Below, one piece after another: positions 26,408 through 35,886 of a stretch of DNA of 64,000 nt. The DNA comes from Pseudomonas akapageensis (lineage in GTDB: Bacteria; Pseudomonadota; Gammaproteobacteria; Pseudomonadales; Pseudomonadaceae): contig NZ_VXCP01000041.1 of the NCBI RefSeq assembly GCF_011355085.1, positions 50,438 through 114,437 on the forward strand, in the 5' to 3' direction. The notes below the pieces were generated by a model. The model had not been told where the DNA came from and did not search any database. It saw only the letters and a list, made by a program, of their open reading frames with translations. The position numbers were made by a program, and so were the translations under genes. The number at the start of each line of letters is the position of its first letter. The first letter of the stretch is position 1.

Positions 26408-29400
26408 ATGGAAAGTGATCAAAAGTCTGTGTTGTCGCGACTGGATGCAGCAGTCGCCAGGGTATTGGAAAAGCAACCTGGGTACATGATTGTTTTACAG
26501 AGGGAACTGAGAGAAAGATTTCCCCTTCTCGCAGCCGAGACTTTGCTGGAGAATATTTATATAACTATTCAACAGGGCGTCGAAGGTCGTGCACTAAAGT
26601 CCCAGTCATTCCTTGAGTTGTTTAAGAAGTGTTTGTCCGATGCACATATCCCAACGTACGACCTGGGGGTGGGGGGGATTTATGTTCGGTCTGATACATT
26701 GGACGTCAACTATAAAATTCCTGGTATGGACCTGGTTGCCCTGGAAAAATTCATAGACGACTTCATATCAGGGGGGGAACGGGCATTCAAACGCCAGTTG
26801 CAAGTGTTCTGGCAGGGCGCCGGGTTGGCTTCCATCCGTTCAGCGCAATTGGCTGCCGAAGCCGGGTTGCGTTTTCAAGACGATACATTGAGTGGTCCAT
26901 GCCATGAATTGATCAAACGGGTCATCGCCAATCCGACGGCCGAGGCCAGAGAGGTATTGATGGCGGCCGACAGACCCGGCGTCTATGCCATTTCCCTGTA
27001 TGTGAGCGCCTTGAACAAGACCATTCCACTGGCAGGTGTATTTGTTCTCACGCAGAAAGACGCTACAGGCTTTCTGGATGCCGAAGGCGTTTTCATTGTT
27101 ACTCCCAAGTCAACGCCAATGATTGTCAGCCATGAGGCAGACGCAGGAGCGGTGGTACTTTATTTACCGGGCAGGGGGCTGCACGAGTTTGATTCACTTG
27201 ATAGTTTGCACCGTGAGCTTGCCGAACGCCTTGACGATGATGAGTTCAGTGAAACGTTGTTTGATTTCGTCGCAAACAAGGACAGGTTTCAGGCAGGCGC
27301 TGCCGATGCTCTGCACTTTACCCAAATTCATCGCAATGTGTTCGAAGATCGCCTTGAAACACAACGATTAAAGCAGCAGGACGATTTGAGGTTTGCCTGG
27401 CGTACAGCCAAATCACAAGGGCTGGGTGCGGATCTCGCACAGTTTGAGGCCACCTTGGACGAAGCAATTGATATGCACCGCGTCCTGACGTGTAGCGGAA
27501 ACCTGGCTGTTCGCTACATCCGGCTAGCAGGCAAGCACTTGCCTGCATGGCTGACGGATGCAAGTGAAGAAAATCAAGTGCGCTGGTTAACTGCGGTTAA
27601 TCACTTGCATAGGGAATTGGCCCTTTCAGCTGCACCCGGTTTACCTTCCGTTGCGCAATACAGTAATAGGGCGTTCATGCTCACCTATGCAAAGCAAAGG
27701 ATTGAGCAACGCTTGCAGGCGGACCTGAATTTATTGAAGGAACCCGACAAGATTTTTGTTACTACATCGAGCGCCCAATACAATAACTCTTTTGAGCCAT
27801 CGCCCGGCGAATTTTCTTACTTGTCGTCAAGTGAGGACAGCAGTCCGGAGTACATCGACCATGTCAGGTCATTGACCGAGCTGGCCTTGGAAAATGTCAG
27901 CGCGATCGATCTTGATTTTGTGCAGACCGCACGGATTGCTGACGAAAATAACGTACGCATAGCGCAACTATCGCCCTCCTATGTGAAGCAAATGATTCGC
28001 GACCTGGATTTTGGGGAGACTTACCTGGGCTTCTTGAAGGGGGTCTTGCTGACCTCTTCTCAAGCCCAACAGCGTAAGGATCGTTTTGCTGGCGTACTGT
28101 CAGCGCAGATGCAGGTCGATCTGATCAGCTCCGAATTGGCGGGCTATTTTCTCAATGATGGCTTGAGCCGGGGAATCTGTTGGGTACAGAACATACTCGC
28201 GCGGGCTCTCGACAGCACGCACTCTTCCCTAGTGGAGGGGCAAAGCATCGAGGCGCAACAACTATTGATTCAGGGGGCGACGGTGCGCGATGTGTTGGTT
28301 ATCGCCCCGGCATCGCCGAGCATCGTTGGGGCGGTTGTCCTGTATATGCCAGAGTTACCTGAGGGGCGGCCATTTCGTGAGTATGCGAACCGCGGTGAGA
28401 TGTACAGGCACCTCGCAACTGATCCGGCATTGCGTCAATACATCATTGCTCGGGTGGCTTTGGCCGAGCATTCTAATGTTCAACGCTTACTGGAACGTGG
28501 CCTGCGCGGCAGTGAGGTCAACCTTTCGATCATTTCTGGCAATCTCTTTGACGAGTTATACAAGGCGCAAGTCAGGCAAACGCTTGCCAATGCAGATGCC
28601 CAATCTACCTCTACTGTTGAAAGTAATCGTCAATTGGTTTGGGATGCGACGCTGACGCTAGTGGATATCATCAGCATGATACTTCCAACCAAAGCGTTGC
28701 TGCCCTTGGCACTGGGTAGAAGCCTGTGGTCACTCTGGGACGGTTTGCAAGCGGTTGCGCGTGAAGAGCGCGATGAAGCTATCACGCATTTTCTTGAGGC
28801 GATAACGCACCTGAGCGATGCCTCGTCGGATCTTGCCGTAGCCTCAGGCTTTACCAGATCCATTCGAAGGGGGGCACTTCTGCCCACGAAAGCGATTGAT
28901 CCCAAGTTTGCCCTGAAAAAAAACATCGAAGGGCTGAAATTGCGCTCAGACGGTATTTACGAGGAAGGAATTCTGGTACGTCCCCCTGAACAGGGTGGTT
29001 TTCAGGAGTACTTTTTCCGCGACCGCGCCGAGCGACTTTATCAAGCCACTCATGATGGCCAGACGTGGAGAGTCATTGATGCACGTAGACCGGACGCGTA
29101 CTACCGGCATCCGGTGATCAGGAACCCTTTGGGCGAATGGGTGATTCACTCGGATGTGGGATTGAAGGGTGGGGCAAGAGTGCTCAGTGAAGAGGCTTGG
29201 AACAATCTGCAGGTCATGGAAGTTTCCCGGCAATTTGTAGGTGTGATGTCGGTCAAGTATTTTCGGATCGATCTGGCAATATCCTCTCAGCTGGGTTTTC
29301 CCGGATCCGATGTTGAAAGGGGCTTGCCAGTGGGCACTACTTATAGGGTTGGTCCCCGGAGTCCGGAGCTCAGACTGCCACTCGAGGCATTGCACACGGT

Positions 29401-29695
29401 TGGTCGTAAGCCTGATGGAAACATTCTGGATTTCACCGGGCATTCGATGATGGTGAAGATACTAGGTGCTAGTGAGAAGGATTACGTGGGATTTGCAGGT
29501 GTCAAACGAGCCGATGGTGCAGTGCGCTTACGGTGGAGTTCGCGGACGCTGAACCCGGAGCATGCTTCATTGATATCGAAGTATCACTTGGGTAATCCTG
29601 GTGTGGAGCAACGCGATTATGTGCTTTCGAGAAAGTACCAGAAAATCGTGATCAAACAATTTCAGCGCACTGGCTATACGGTGCTGACAGATTGA
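26408..29695 (+). CDS. DUF6543-related toxin-like large protein
   Basis: 1095 residues. Its closest visible relative is the N-terminal part of the NEL protein at 20404-24762: both carry a module of the form W-R-x3-[P/A]-x-R-[S/P]-DAY...GxW (here QTWRVIDARRPDAYYRHPVIR, near residue 890, followed by WVIHSDVGLKGG). One hydrophobic region (about residues 755-785) may be membrane-active. There are no LRRs, no NEL domain, no RHS repeats and no signal peptide. Family members are called dermonecrotic toxin-like without proof. ATG 26408 is chosen, with GGAG at 26393-26396; a GTG at 26396 is possible. GC content is clearly below that of the alginate genes. Confidence 0.6.
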   Translation: MESDQKSVLSRLDAAVARVLEKQPGYMIVLQRELRERFPLLAAETLLENIYITIQQGVEGRALKSQSFLELFKKCLSDAHIPTYDLGVGGIYVRSDTLDVNYKIPGMDLVALEKFIDDFISGGERAFKRQLQVFWQGAGLASIRSAQLAAEAGLRFQDDTLSGPCHELIKRVIANPTAEAREVLMAADRPGVYAISLYVSALNKTIPLAGVFVLTQKDATGFLDAEGVFIVTPKSTPMIVSHEADAGAVVLYLPGRGLHEFDSLDSLHRELAERLDDDEFSETLFDFVANKDRFQAGAADALHFTQIHRNVFEDRLETQRLKQQDDLRFAWRTAKSQGLGADLAQFEATLDEAIDMHRVLTCSGNLAVRYIRLAGKHLPAWLTDASEENQVRWLTAVNHLHRELALSAAPGLPSVAQYSNRAFMLTYAKQRIEQRLQADLNLLKEPDKIFVTTSSAQYNNSFEPSPGEFSYLSSSEDSSPEYIDHVRSLTELALENVSAIDLDFVQTARIADENNVRIAQLSPSYVKQMIRDLDFGETYLGFLKGVLLTSSQAQQRKDRFAGVLSAQMQVDLISSELAGYFLNDGLSRGICWVQNILARALDSTHSSLVEGQSIEAQQLLIQGATVRDVLVIAPASPSIVGAVVLYMPELPEGRPFREYANRGEMYRHLATDPALRQYIIARVALAEHSNVQRLLERGLRGSEVNLSIISGNLFDELYKAQVRQTLANADAQSTSTVESNRQLVWDATLTLVDIISMILPTKALLPLALGRSLWSLWDGLQAVAREERDEAITHFLEAITHLSDASSDLAVASGFTRSIRRGALLPTKAIDPKFALKKNIEGLKLRSDGIYEEGILVRPPEQGGFQEYFFRDRAERLYQATHDGQTWRVIDARRPDAYYRHPVIRNPLGEWVIHSDVGLKGGARVLSEEAWNNLQVMEVSRQFVGVMSVKYFRIDLAISSQLGFPGSDVERGLPVGTTYRVGPRSPELRLPLEALHTVGRKPDGNILDFTGHSMMVKILGASEKDYVGFAGVKRADGAVRLRWSSRTLNPEHASLISKYHLGNPGVEQRDYVLSRKYQKIVIKQFQRTGYTVLTD

Positions 29696-29720
29696 TTTCG
29701 CACGCACATGATGTTGTGCG

Positions 29721-29758
29721 GGCCAACCCGCTGCGGATGGGGACGCAGCGGGTTGGCC
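29721..29758. terminator. Perfect 15-bp hairpin between convergent genes
   Basis: GGCCAACCCGCTGCG (29721-29735) pairs without mismatch with CGCAGCGGGTTGGCC (29744-29758) over an 8-nt loop. It lies between the toxin-like gene and algA. There is no U-run, so its role as terminator of both units is inferred from position and strength. Confidence 0.65.
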
Positions 29759-29782
29759 GAGCGCAAGTCGTAATGGCAGGTA

Positions 29783-31234
29783 TTACTGCGCAATAGTCTT
29801 GATCGACACCCCTCGCGCCACCGGCGTAGACCGCCCATAAATATCCTCGAACCGCTCGATATCGTCTTCACCCAGGTAGCTGCCCGACTGCACCTCGATG
29901 ATTTCCAGCGGGATCTTGCCCGGGTTGCGCAGGCGGTGCACCGAGGCGATCGGGATGTAGGTCGACTGGTTCTCGGTCAGCAGGAACACGTTTTCGTCAC
30001 AGGTGACTTCAGCGGTGCCCGAGACGACGATCCAGTGTTCGGCGCGGTGGTGGTGCATCTGCAAGGACAGGCAGGCACCCGGCTTGACCGAGATGTGCTT
30101 GACCTGGAAGCGTCCGCCCATGTCTACCGAATCGTAGGAGCCCCACGGGCGATAGACTTCGCAGTGGTTCTGGGTTTCGCTGCGGCCTTGCGCGTTCAAG
30201 GTGTTGACCAGCTGTTTGACGCCCTGAACCTTGTCCTTGTGGGCAATCATCATGGCGTCCTTGGTTTCCACGACCACGATATTGTCGAGGCCGATCACTG
30301 ACACCAGCTTGCCATTGCCGTGAATCATGCAATTGCGGCTGTCCTGCACCACCACGTCGCCCTTGGTCACGTTGCCGTTGTGGTCCTTTTCGTTGACATC
30401 CCACAGCGACGACCAGCAGCCCACATCGCTCCAGCCGGCGCTCAGCGGCACCACGCAGGCGCGCTGGGTCTTTTCCATCACGGCGTAGTCGATGGAGTTG
30501 TCCGGGCAGCAGGCGAAACTGGCTTCGTCGATCTCGATGTTGTCATCGTCATGCTTGCTGCGTTCCAGGGTCAGCATGCAGGTGTCATAGATGTCCGCGT
30601 CGTGCTTTTTCAGCTCTTCGAGGAAACGGCTGGCGCGGAACAGGAACATGCCGCTGTTCCAGAAGTAGCCACCGGTCTGGACGAATTCGGTGGCGCGTTT
30701 CACATCCGGCTTCTCGACGAACTGGGCCACCCGGCTGACACCCTCGGGCAGCAGGGCATCGTTGCTCGACTTGATGTAGCCGTAACCGGTCTCCGGCTTC
30801 GTCGCTGGCACGCCGAACAGCACCATCTCACCGCGCTCGGCCGCTACAGTGGCCAGAGCGAGGGCGCGTTGCAGGGCTTTCTGGTCGTCGATCACATGGT
30901 CGGCTGGCAGCACCAGCATCAACTCGTCACGTCCTTCGTTGAGCAGTTTCATCGCGGTGATGGCCACGGCGGGCGCGGTGTTGCGGCCGAAGGGTTCCAT
31001 CAGGATGCCCTGGGTTTCCAGCTTCAGATTGGCCAGTTGCTCGTTGACGATGAAGCGGTGGTCCTTGTTGCAGACCACGATGGGCGCGTCCATGCCTTCG
31101 AATACCAGGCGCGCGAGGGTCTGCTGGAACAGCGTGTGCTCGCCGGTCAGGGCCAGGAACTGTTTGGGAAATTGCTTGCGCGACAGGGGCCAGAGACGGG
31201 AGCCGCTACCACCGGAAAGAATGACTGGGATCAT
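29783..31234 (-). CDS. algA: AlgA: mannose-6-phosphate isomerase / GDP-mannose pyrophosphorylase
   Basis: A 483-residue bifunctional enzyme. The N-terminal ~350 residues are the guanylyltransferase (VILSGGSGSRLWPLSRKQFPKQF; FVEKPD). The C-terminal cupin carries the type II PMI function (QMHHHRAEHWIVVSGTAEVT). It makes mannose-6-phosphate from fructose-6-phosphate and later GDP-mannose from mannose-1-phosphate, the precursor for AlgD. Last gene of the alginate operon as in P. aeruginosa, 33 bp after algF. The start follows AGGAGA. Confidence 0.96.
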   Translation of the reverse strand: MIPVILSGGSGSRLWPLSRKQFPKQFLALTGEHTLFQQTLARLVFEGMDAPIVVCNKDHRFIVNEQLANLKLETQGILMEPFGRNTAPAVAITAMKLLNEGRDELMLVLPADHVIDDQKALQRALALATVAAERGEMVLFGVPATKPETGYGYIKSSNDALLPEGVSRVAQFVEKPDVKRATEFVQTGGYFWNSGMFLFRASRFLEELKKHDADIYDTCMLTLERSKHDDDNIEIDEASFACCPDNSIDYAVMEKTQRACVVPLSAGWSDVGCWSSLWDVNEKDHNGNVTKGDVVVQDSRNCMIHGNGKLVSVIGLDNIVVVETKDAMMIAHKDKVQGVKQLVNTLNAQGRSETQNHCEVYRPWGSYDSVDMGGRFQVKHISVKPGACLSLQMHHHRAEHWIVVSGTAEVTCDENVFLLTENQSTYIPIASVHRLRNPGKIPLEIIEVQSGSYLGEDDIERFEDIYGRSTPVARGVSIKTIAQ

Positions 31235-31267
31235 GGGGTTTCTCCTGAAAAATTCGAATAGGGTGAG

Positions 31268-31933
31268 TTAGCGGGTGGACACTGGGCGCTTGACCCAGAC
31301 CGGGGACAGGCTGCTGCCGGTGCCTGTCACATAGAGCACCGCCGCTTCGCCGCGCTCGAGGGCAACCGGCTTGAGGTCGCTGACCTTGGTGTCGCCGGCA
31401 TACAGCGCCAGGCTGACTTTCACCGGGTTGATTTCACGCTCGCCACGGCCCTTGGCAGCCACGTCCTTGACCACGTCGGTCTTGCCGTCGGCGGTCTTGA
31501 GCGTCAGCGCCTTGTCGCTGAGGTTCTGCACGCGCACCAGGGATTTCTGCTTGTTCTTGAACGGCGGCTCTTCGACCAGTTGTGGTTGACCACCGGCATT
31601 GTTGACCAGGGTGTAGTAGTGGTCGGAAGCCAGCTTCACCGGCAAGGTCTGGCTGCCGACCTTGGCGCTGTAGTCGCCCTGGGGCATGAAGCTGAAGTCG
31701 CTGCTGGCCTGCGGTGCTACGTCGTTGAGGGTGGCGGTGCCGACACTGGCGCTCACGGCTTGGTTGCCGGCGTTGTAGATGCGCACGAAGGTCGAACCCT
31801 TCGGTGCGGTCGGGCCGTAGAGCGCGGCATCGGCACCGGCCCAGGCTTGCAGCGAGAGCAGACTGAGGCCGGCGGCCAGGGCGCAGGCTTTGGCAATACG
31901 GTTTTTCGCGGTAAGACGGGTGTGCAAGGTCAT
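31268..31933 (-). CDS. algF: AlgF: alginate O-acetylation protein
   Basis: A 221-residue periplasmic protein with a signal peptide (hydrophobic LAAGLSLLSLQAWA, cleavage near AWAGAD). It is required with AlgI, AlgJ and AlgX for O-acetylation of mannuronate and probably acts as an adaptor or acetyl carrier, without an obvious catalytic motif. Length and gene position match AlgF. It begins 12 bp after the algJ stop. The start has AGAGGAAA upstream. Confidence 0.95.
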   Translation of the reverse strand: MTLHTRLTAKNRIAKACALAAGLSLLSLQAWAGADAALYGPTAPKGSTFVRIYNAGNQAVSASVGTATLNDVAPQASSDFSFMPQGDYSAKVGSQTLPVKLASDHYYTLVNNAGGQPQLVEEPPFKNKQKSLVRVQNLSDKALTLKTADGKTDVVKDVAAKGRGEREINPVKVSLALYAGDTKVSDLKPVALERGEAAVLYVTGTGSSLSPVWVKRPVSTR

Positions 31934-31945
31934 GTTCGTTTCCTC

Positions 31946-33103
31946 TCAGTTTTGCGTCCGATTGGACGACAGGGCCAGGTCTTGATTGGCGTTACGGGTT
32001 TTCTTCAGTTGTGCGATCCACTGCGGGTCGAACTCGCTGAGGTCGCTTTTCATTGGCAGATAACGTTCGGGGAACTCCCAGATCAGCACCTGGGGCGGCG
32101 AATTCTTGAAGGCGTCGGTTTGCAGGTACTTGAGCATCGGCAGCAGCGGGCCGTGGCCGTTCTCGGCGTAATTGACCACGTCGCTGGCGAGGGCCTGCTG
32201 CAGGGCGCCGACGAAGTTCCAGTTAGGGTTGGCGCTGTAACTGGTGCCGATCAGGGCGACTGGAATTTCGTTGTCGGCAAACAGTGCATCACCGCTGTCC
32301 GCATTGGCTTCGGCGGCCCGGGTAGTGCGCTGCTGCAGGTTGTCCGGTGCCGGCAGCAGATCGCTGAACAACGGATCGAGCGGCAGGAAGCTGGTCAAGT
32401 CGCCTTTGTAAGGGGTGCTCTGTTGGGCTTCGGTCACGAAGTGCTGTGGTTCTCCGCTCAGCGGCATGAGTTCTGCGATGGCCTGGCCCAGGTGCTGCGC
32501 CACCACTTCTGCGCCCATCGGAGTCCAGTGGGTGTCGGTGCGCAGGAAGACCTGGCCTCGGTCTTTGGCCTGTTGCAGCGGTGTCAGCAGGTCGGGGGCG
32601 AAAATCCCGGCCTGACGGGCCTGGGCATGGAACTCCTGATACAGGTCGGTGTGCAGGGTGGCAGGCACCTGCTCGCCAATGTATTCCGGATACAGGCGGG
32701 CCTTGGCCGGCACGATCGCCAGCACCAGTTGCACGCCATGTTGCTTGAGGGTGTCGAGTACGCCCTGGATCAGAGCCACGTTCTCTTGCTCGAACTGATC
32801 GCTGCCGGCGATGGGTTTGAATTCCTCATCGCTGAACAGCCACTGGTCGCGACCGAGCACCACGCCCGGACGACCTTCGTTGAACAGTTTGAAATCCAGC
32901 GCGGCCCAGAGGTTGGTGCCCAGGCGCTTGATCGGGAATTCGTCGTCGTAATGGGTCTCGACGGCCTTGGCCCAGCGGCCATTGAGCAGCGTGGCGTCGC
33001 TGTTGGTGTTGAAGCCCATGAAGCTGCGCAGGGACCAGGCCCCCAGGCACAGCAGCATGGCCAGGAACAGCGCGATATAGAGGATGCGTAATGAGCGGGT
33101 CAT
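31946..33103 (-). CDS. algJ: AlgJ: alginate O-acetyltransferase, SGNH-like
   Basis: A 385-residue membrane-anchored periplasmic protein with an N-terminal helix (residues ~6-27). Its SGNH-like catalytic motifs are DTHWTPMGAEVVAQHL (Asp and His) and LIGTSYSANPNW (Ser). It is a paralogue of AlgX, which is encoded upstream in the same operon. It takes part in acetyl transfer to polymannuronate in the periplasm with AlgI and AlgF. It is 11 bp downstream of algI. Confidence 0.95.
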   Translation of the reverse strand: MTRSLRILYIALFLAMLLCLGAWSLRSFMGFNTNSDATLLNGRWAKAVETHYDDEFPIKRLGTNLWAALDFKLFNEGRPGVVLGRDQWLFSDEEFKPIAGSDQFEQENVALIQGVLDTLKQHGVQLVLAIVPAKARLYPEYIGEQVPATLHTDLYQEFHAQARQAGIFAPDLLTPLQQAKDRGQVFLRTDTHWTPMGAEVVAQHLGQAIAELMPLSGEPQHFVTEAQQSTPYKGDLTSFLPLDPLFSDLLPAPDNLQQRTTRAAEANADSGDALFADNEIPVALIGTSYSANPNWNFVGALQQALASDVVNYAENGHGPLLPMLKYLQTDAFKNSPPQVLIWEFPERYLPMKSDLSEFDPQWIAQLKKTRNANQDLALSSNRTQN

Positions 33104-33114
33104 GGTCGGCGCCC

Positions 33115-34572
33115 TCAGAACTGGAAGTAAAGGAACGGCGAGAAGCTCTGCGCCGAAAGTTTGAGAATCGAGGCCACGAACAACAGCAGCACCAGCGCAC
33201 GGCTGGCATACAGCGACCAGTCGATGGCGATGGCGTTGCCCTGCTGTACGTCGACAGCAATGGCGACCGGTTGGGGCTGCTGGTTGCGGTAGAAATCACG
33301 CAGGCCGAAGAACGCCAGGGTGGCGTAGGCCACAATCAGGGTGGCGACTTGCAGGCCGGTCAGGCTGGCGCGGTTGAGTTCGGACAATTGCCAGTCGCTG
33401 AAACTGAACATGGCACCGTACATACGCCCGGCCACGTGCAGGTTCTCGGCACGGAAGATCACCCAGCCCATCACCACCAGCAGGAAGGTCAGCGCCCAAC
33501 GCACGAGATTGAAACGGCGCGGCGTGGTGTTGATGCCCAAGGCTTTCTCGATGGCCAGCCACGTGCCATGCCAGGCGCCCCAGACGATGTAGGTGATGTT
33601 CGCGCCATGCCACAGCCCGCCCAGCAACATGGTCAGGAACAGGTTGCGATAAGTGATCAGGGTGCCTTTGCGGTTACCGCCCAAGGTGATGTACAGGTAG
33701 TCGCGCAGCCAGGTGGACAGGCTGATGTGCCAGCGCCGCCAGAACTCGGTGATCGACTGGCTGATGTACGGCTGCTTGAAGTTTTCCATGAAGCGGAAAC
33801 CCATCATCAGACCCAGGCCGATGGCCATGTCGCTGTAGCCGGAGAAGTCGAAGTACAGCTGCGCGGTGTAGGCCAGGGCGCCGAGCCAGGCGTCACCGGT
33901 AGTCGGGTTCTGCAGGGCGAAGCAATGGTCGGCGACCACCGCCAGGGTGTCGGCGATGAAAACTTTCTTGATGAAACCCTGCATGAACCGTGTGGCACCT
34001 TCACTGAACTTGTCCAGGGTATGGGTGCGGTTGTTGAACTGGTCGGCCAGGTCGCGAAAGCGCAGCACGGGGCCGGCGATCAGGTGCGGGAAGATCGCGA
34101 CGAAGGCGGCAAAGTCGATCAGGTTGCGCGTGGCCGGGGTATCGCCGCGGTACACGTCGATGATGTAGCTGATCGACTCGAAGATGTAGAACGAGATCCC
34201 GATCGGCAGCAGCACGTGGGTCAGGATGAAAGGTTCCAGCCCGAACGAGGTCATGATGGCGTTGAGGCTGTCGACGCCGAAGTTGGCGTACTTGAAATAG
34301 CCGAGGATGCCCAGGTCCACGGCCACGCCAAGCAGCAGCCAGCGCTGGGCGGGCTTGCTGCGAACGCCGGCAGCGCCGACTTTCAGGCCGATCCAGTAGT
34401 TCCACAGGGTGACGGCGGCGAACAGCGCGAGGAAGTCCACCCGCCACCAGGCGTAGAACACGTAGCTGGCAACCAGCAACAGCAGATTGCGATAGCGTTG
34501 CCCGCTCAGGTAGTACAAGCCGAGAAAGACCGGCAAGAACAGGAACAGGAACACGTTGGATGAAAACACCAT
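33115..34572 (-). CDS. algI: AlgI: MBOAT acetyltransferase for alginate
   Basis: A 485-residue polytopic inner-membrane protein of the MBOAT family. The family His lies in LGGLWHGANITYIVWGAWHG near residue 320. It is thought to bring acetyl groups across the inner membrane for AlgJ and AlgX. The N-terminus (MVFSSNVFLFLFLPVF) is typical. The gap to algL upstream is 185 bp and contains a REPIN, unusual for this otherwise compact operon. Confidence 0.96.
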   Translation of the reverse strand: MVFSSNVFLFLFLPVFLGLYYLSGQRYRNLLLLVASYVFYAWWRVDFLALFAAVTLWNYWIGLKVGAAGVRSKPAQRWLLLGVAVDLGILGYFKYANFGVDSLNAIMTSFGLEPFILTHVLLPIGISFYIFESISYIIDVYRGDTPATRNLIDFAAFVAIFPHLIAGPVLRFRDLADQFNNRTHTLDKFSEGATRFMQGFIKKVFIADTLAVVADHCFALQNPTTGDAWLGALAYTAQLYFDFSGYSDMAIGLGLMMGFRFMENFKQPYISQSITEFWRRWHISLSTWLRDYLYITLGGNRKGTLITYRNLFLTMLLGGLWHGANITYIVWGAWHGTWLAIEKALGINTTPRRFNLVRWALTFLLVVMGWVIFRAENLHVAGRMYGAMFSFSDWQLSELNRASLTGLQVATLIVAYATLAFFGLRDFYRNQQPQPVAIAVDVQQGNAIAIDWSLYASRALVLLLFVASILKLSAQSFSPFLYFQF

Positions 34573-34659
34573 CCCGATCTCTCCTTGTTATTCAACAGTC
34601 GAGGGCAAAGCCCCCCCAAACCCCCCAAGAAATTAGGGAGAGTTGTATTGCATGCCGCT

Positions 34660-34756
34660 CTTGTGGGAGCCGGCTTGCCGGCGATCGGGCCAACGCGGTC
34701 CGTCAGTCAAATCGCATCGCTGGCAAGCCAGCTCCCACAGGGTCAGCTCCCACAGG
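34660..34756. repeat. REPIN between algL and algI
   Basis: Two inverted REP units of the GTGGGAGC(T/C)GGCTTGCC(A/G)GCGA family (34660-34689 forward, 34714-34740 reverse), plus a partial third copy (CAGCTCCCACAGG at 34744-34756). The same family occurs at 47721-47799. It interrupts the alginate operon and ends 2 bp before the algL stop codon on the plus coordinate. Confidence 0.9.
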
Positions 34757-34757
34757 A

Positions 34758-35879
34758 TTAGGTGCCGCGTTTTTCATGCGCCGGGTCGTAGACCCTGGTC
34801 AGGTCTCCACCCAACCGAAAGCTCTTGAACGGCTGCATCCCACGCTTGCGCTTGATCACCTCCGGGCTGCAGGCATAAAGGCTGCACCACGGCTCAAGCC
34901 AGGCGTACTTGCTGTCGATCTTCAGGTCAGTCATGTCCTGCTTCTCGCCGTTTTTGCTCTTGAACGCACTCGGGTCCCTGGTTCCCGCCAGCACCCGGTC
35001 GCCCAGCCGTTTCAGCGCACCGTTGTTCTCCGGGCGCAGGTCGACACCGTTGGCCTGGGCGAAGCTGGCGATCATCGCCAGTGGCGGCAGGGCGTAGTTG
35101 TGGTAAGCCAGGGCGCGCTGCTTGCGCTTGAGCTCGTTGGGCAGGAAGCCCTGATCGTCGACCTGGCCGGCACCGATGCGGTATTCCTTCACGGCCCAGT
35201 CGAACAAGTCCTGGCGATCGGTCACCACGGCCGTGGACATCACCGACCAGGCCGCCCAGTACGAGTGGTTGTTGACCTGCTCTAGCGGCAGATTGCTCCA
35301 GTCGCTGACCACCTGGTCGCCCAGCTTGCCGAACCAGTTCTCGATCAATTCGGCTTCCTGCTGATGTGCGGCCAACGGGTGCGAATTGGAGAACTTCAGG
35401 TGCAACCAGGCCGAAGACAGGCTGCCCAGTGCCCATTTGCGCATGGACTTGCCGGTGTGGTTGAACTCGGTGCTGGTCAGCGCATCGGCGCGCGCCCAAC
35501 TGCTCAGCCAGTCCAGCGTACAGTCCAGTTGTTCCGGGCGGCCGTCGCGCATGTATTGCATGACCTGCTTGCTCACCCCGCGCTCGAGGGTGGTGATGTC
35601 GGCGGTCGATTCGCGGAAGGCTTTTTCCGATTCCAGGTTCAGGGTCGCCCGCGCCTGGTCGGAGCCTTCGTACTTGCTGCGAAACACCAGCTTGCCGGTG
35701 TAGGGCGTGGGTACGGCGTCGCATTTGAAGGCGCTTTTGCCGGTCTTCAGTTTTTCGATGCCGGCGTAGTACCCCTGTGGTGGCACCAGCGTGGCGGCCT
35801 GCGCCGCCGGGCCGAACAGCGCCAGGCCGAACAGGGCCGGCGTGGCCAGTTTTCGAGCGGTGTTTTTCAAAGTCTGCAT
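34758..35879 (-). CDS. algL: AlgL: periplasmic alginate lyase
   Basis: A 373-residue PL5 mannuronate lyase. The signal peptide ends at AAQAA (residues ~24-28). The catalytic pair lies in VNNHSYWAAW (Asn204/His205). It degrades polymer that fails to be exported and so keeps the periplasm clear. The start MQTLKN at 35879 is chosen by family alignment; the frame stays open further upstream. It begins 7 bp after the algX stop. The REPIN lies right after its stop. Confidence 0.96.
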   Translation of the reverse strand: MQTLKNTARKLATPALFGLALFGPAAQAATLVPPQGYYAGIEKLKTGKSAFKCDAVPTPYTGKLVFRSKYEGSDQARATLNLESEKAFRESTADITTLERGVSKQVMQYMRDGRPEQLDCTLDWLSSWARADALTSTEFNHTGKSMRKWALGSLSSAWLHLKFSNSHPLAAHQQEAELIENWFGKLGDQVVSDWSNLPLEQVNNHSYWAAWSVMSTAVVTDRQDLFDWAVKEYRIGAGQVDDQGFLPNELKRKQRALAYHNYALPPLAMIASFAQANGVDLRPENNGALKRLGDRVLAGTRDPSAFKSKNGEKQDMTDLKIDSKYAWLEPWCSLYACSPEVIKRKRGMQPFKSFRLGGDLTRVYDPAHEKRGT

Positions 35880-35886
35880 AAGTACC

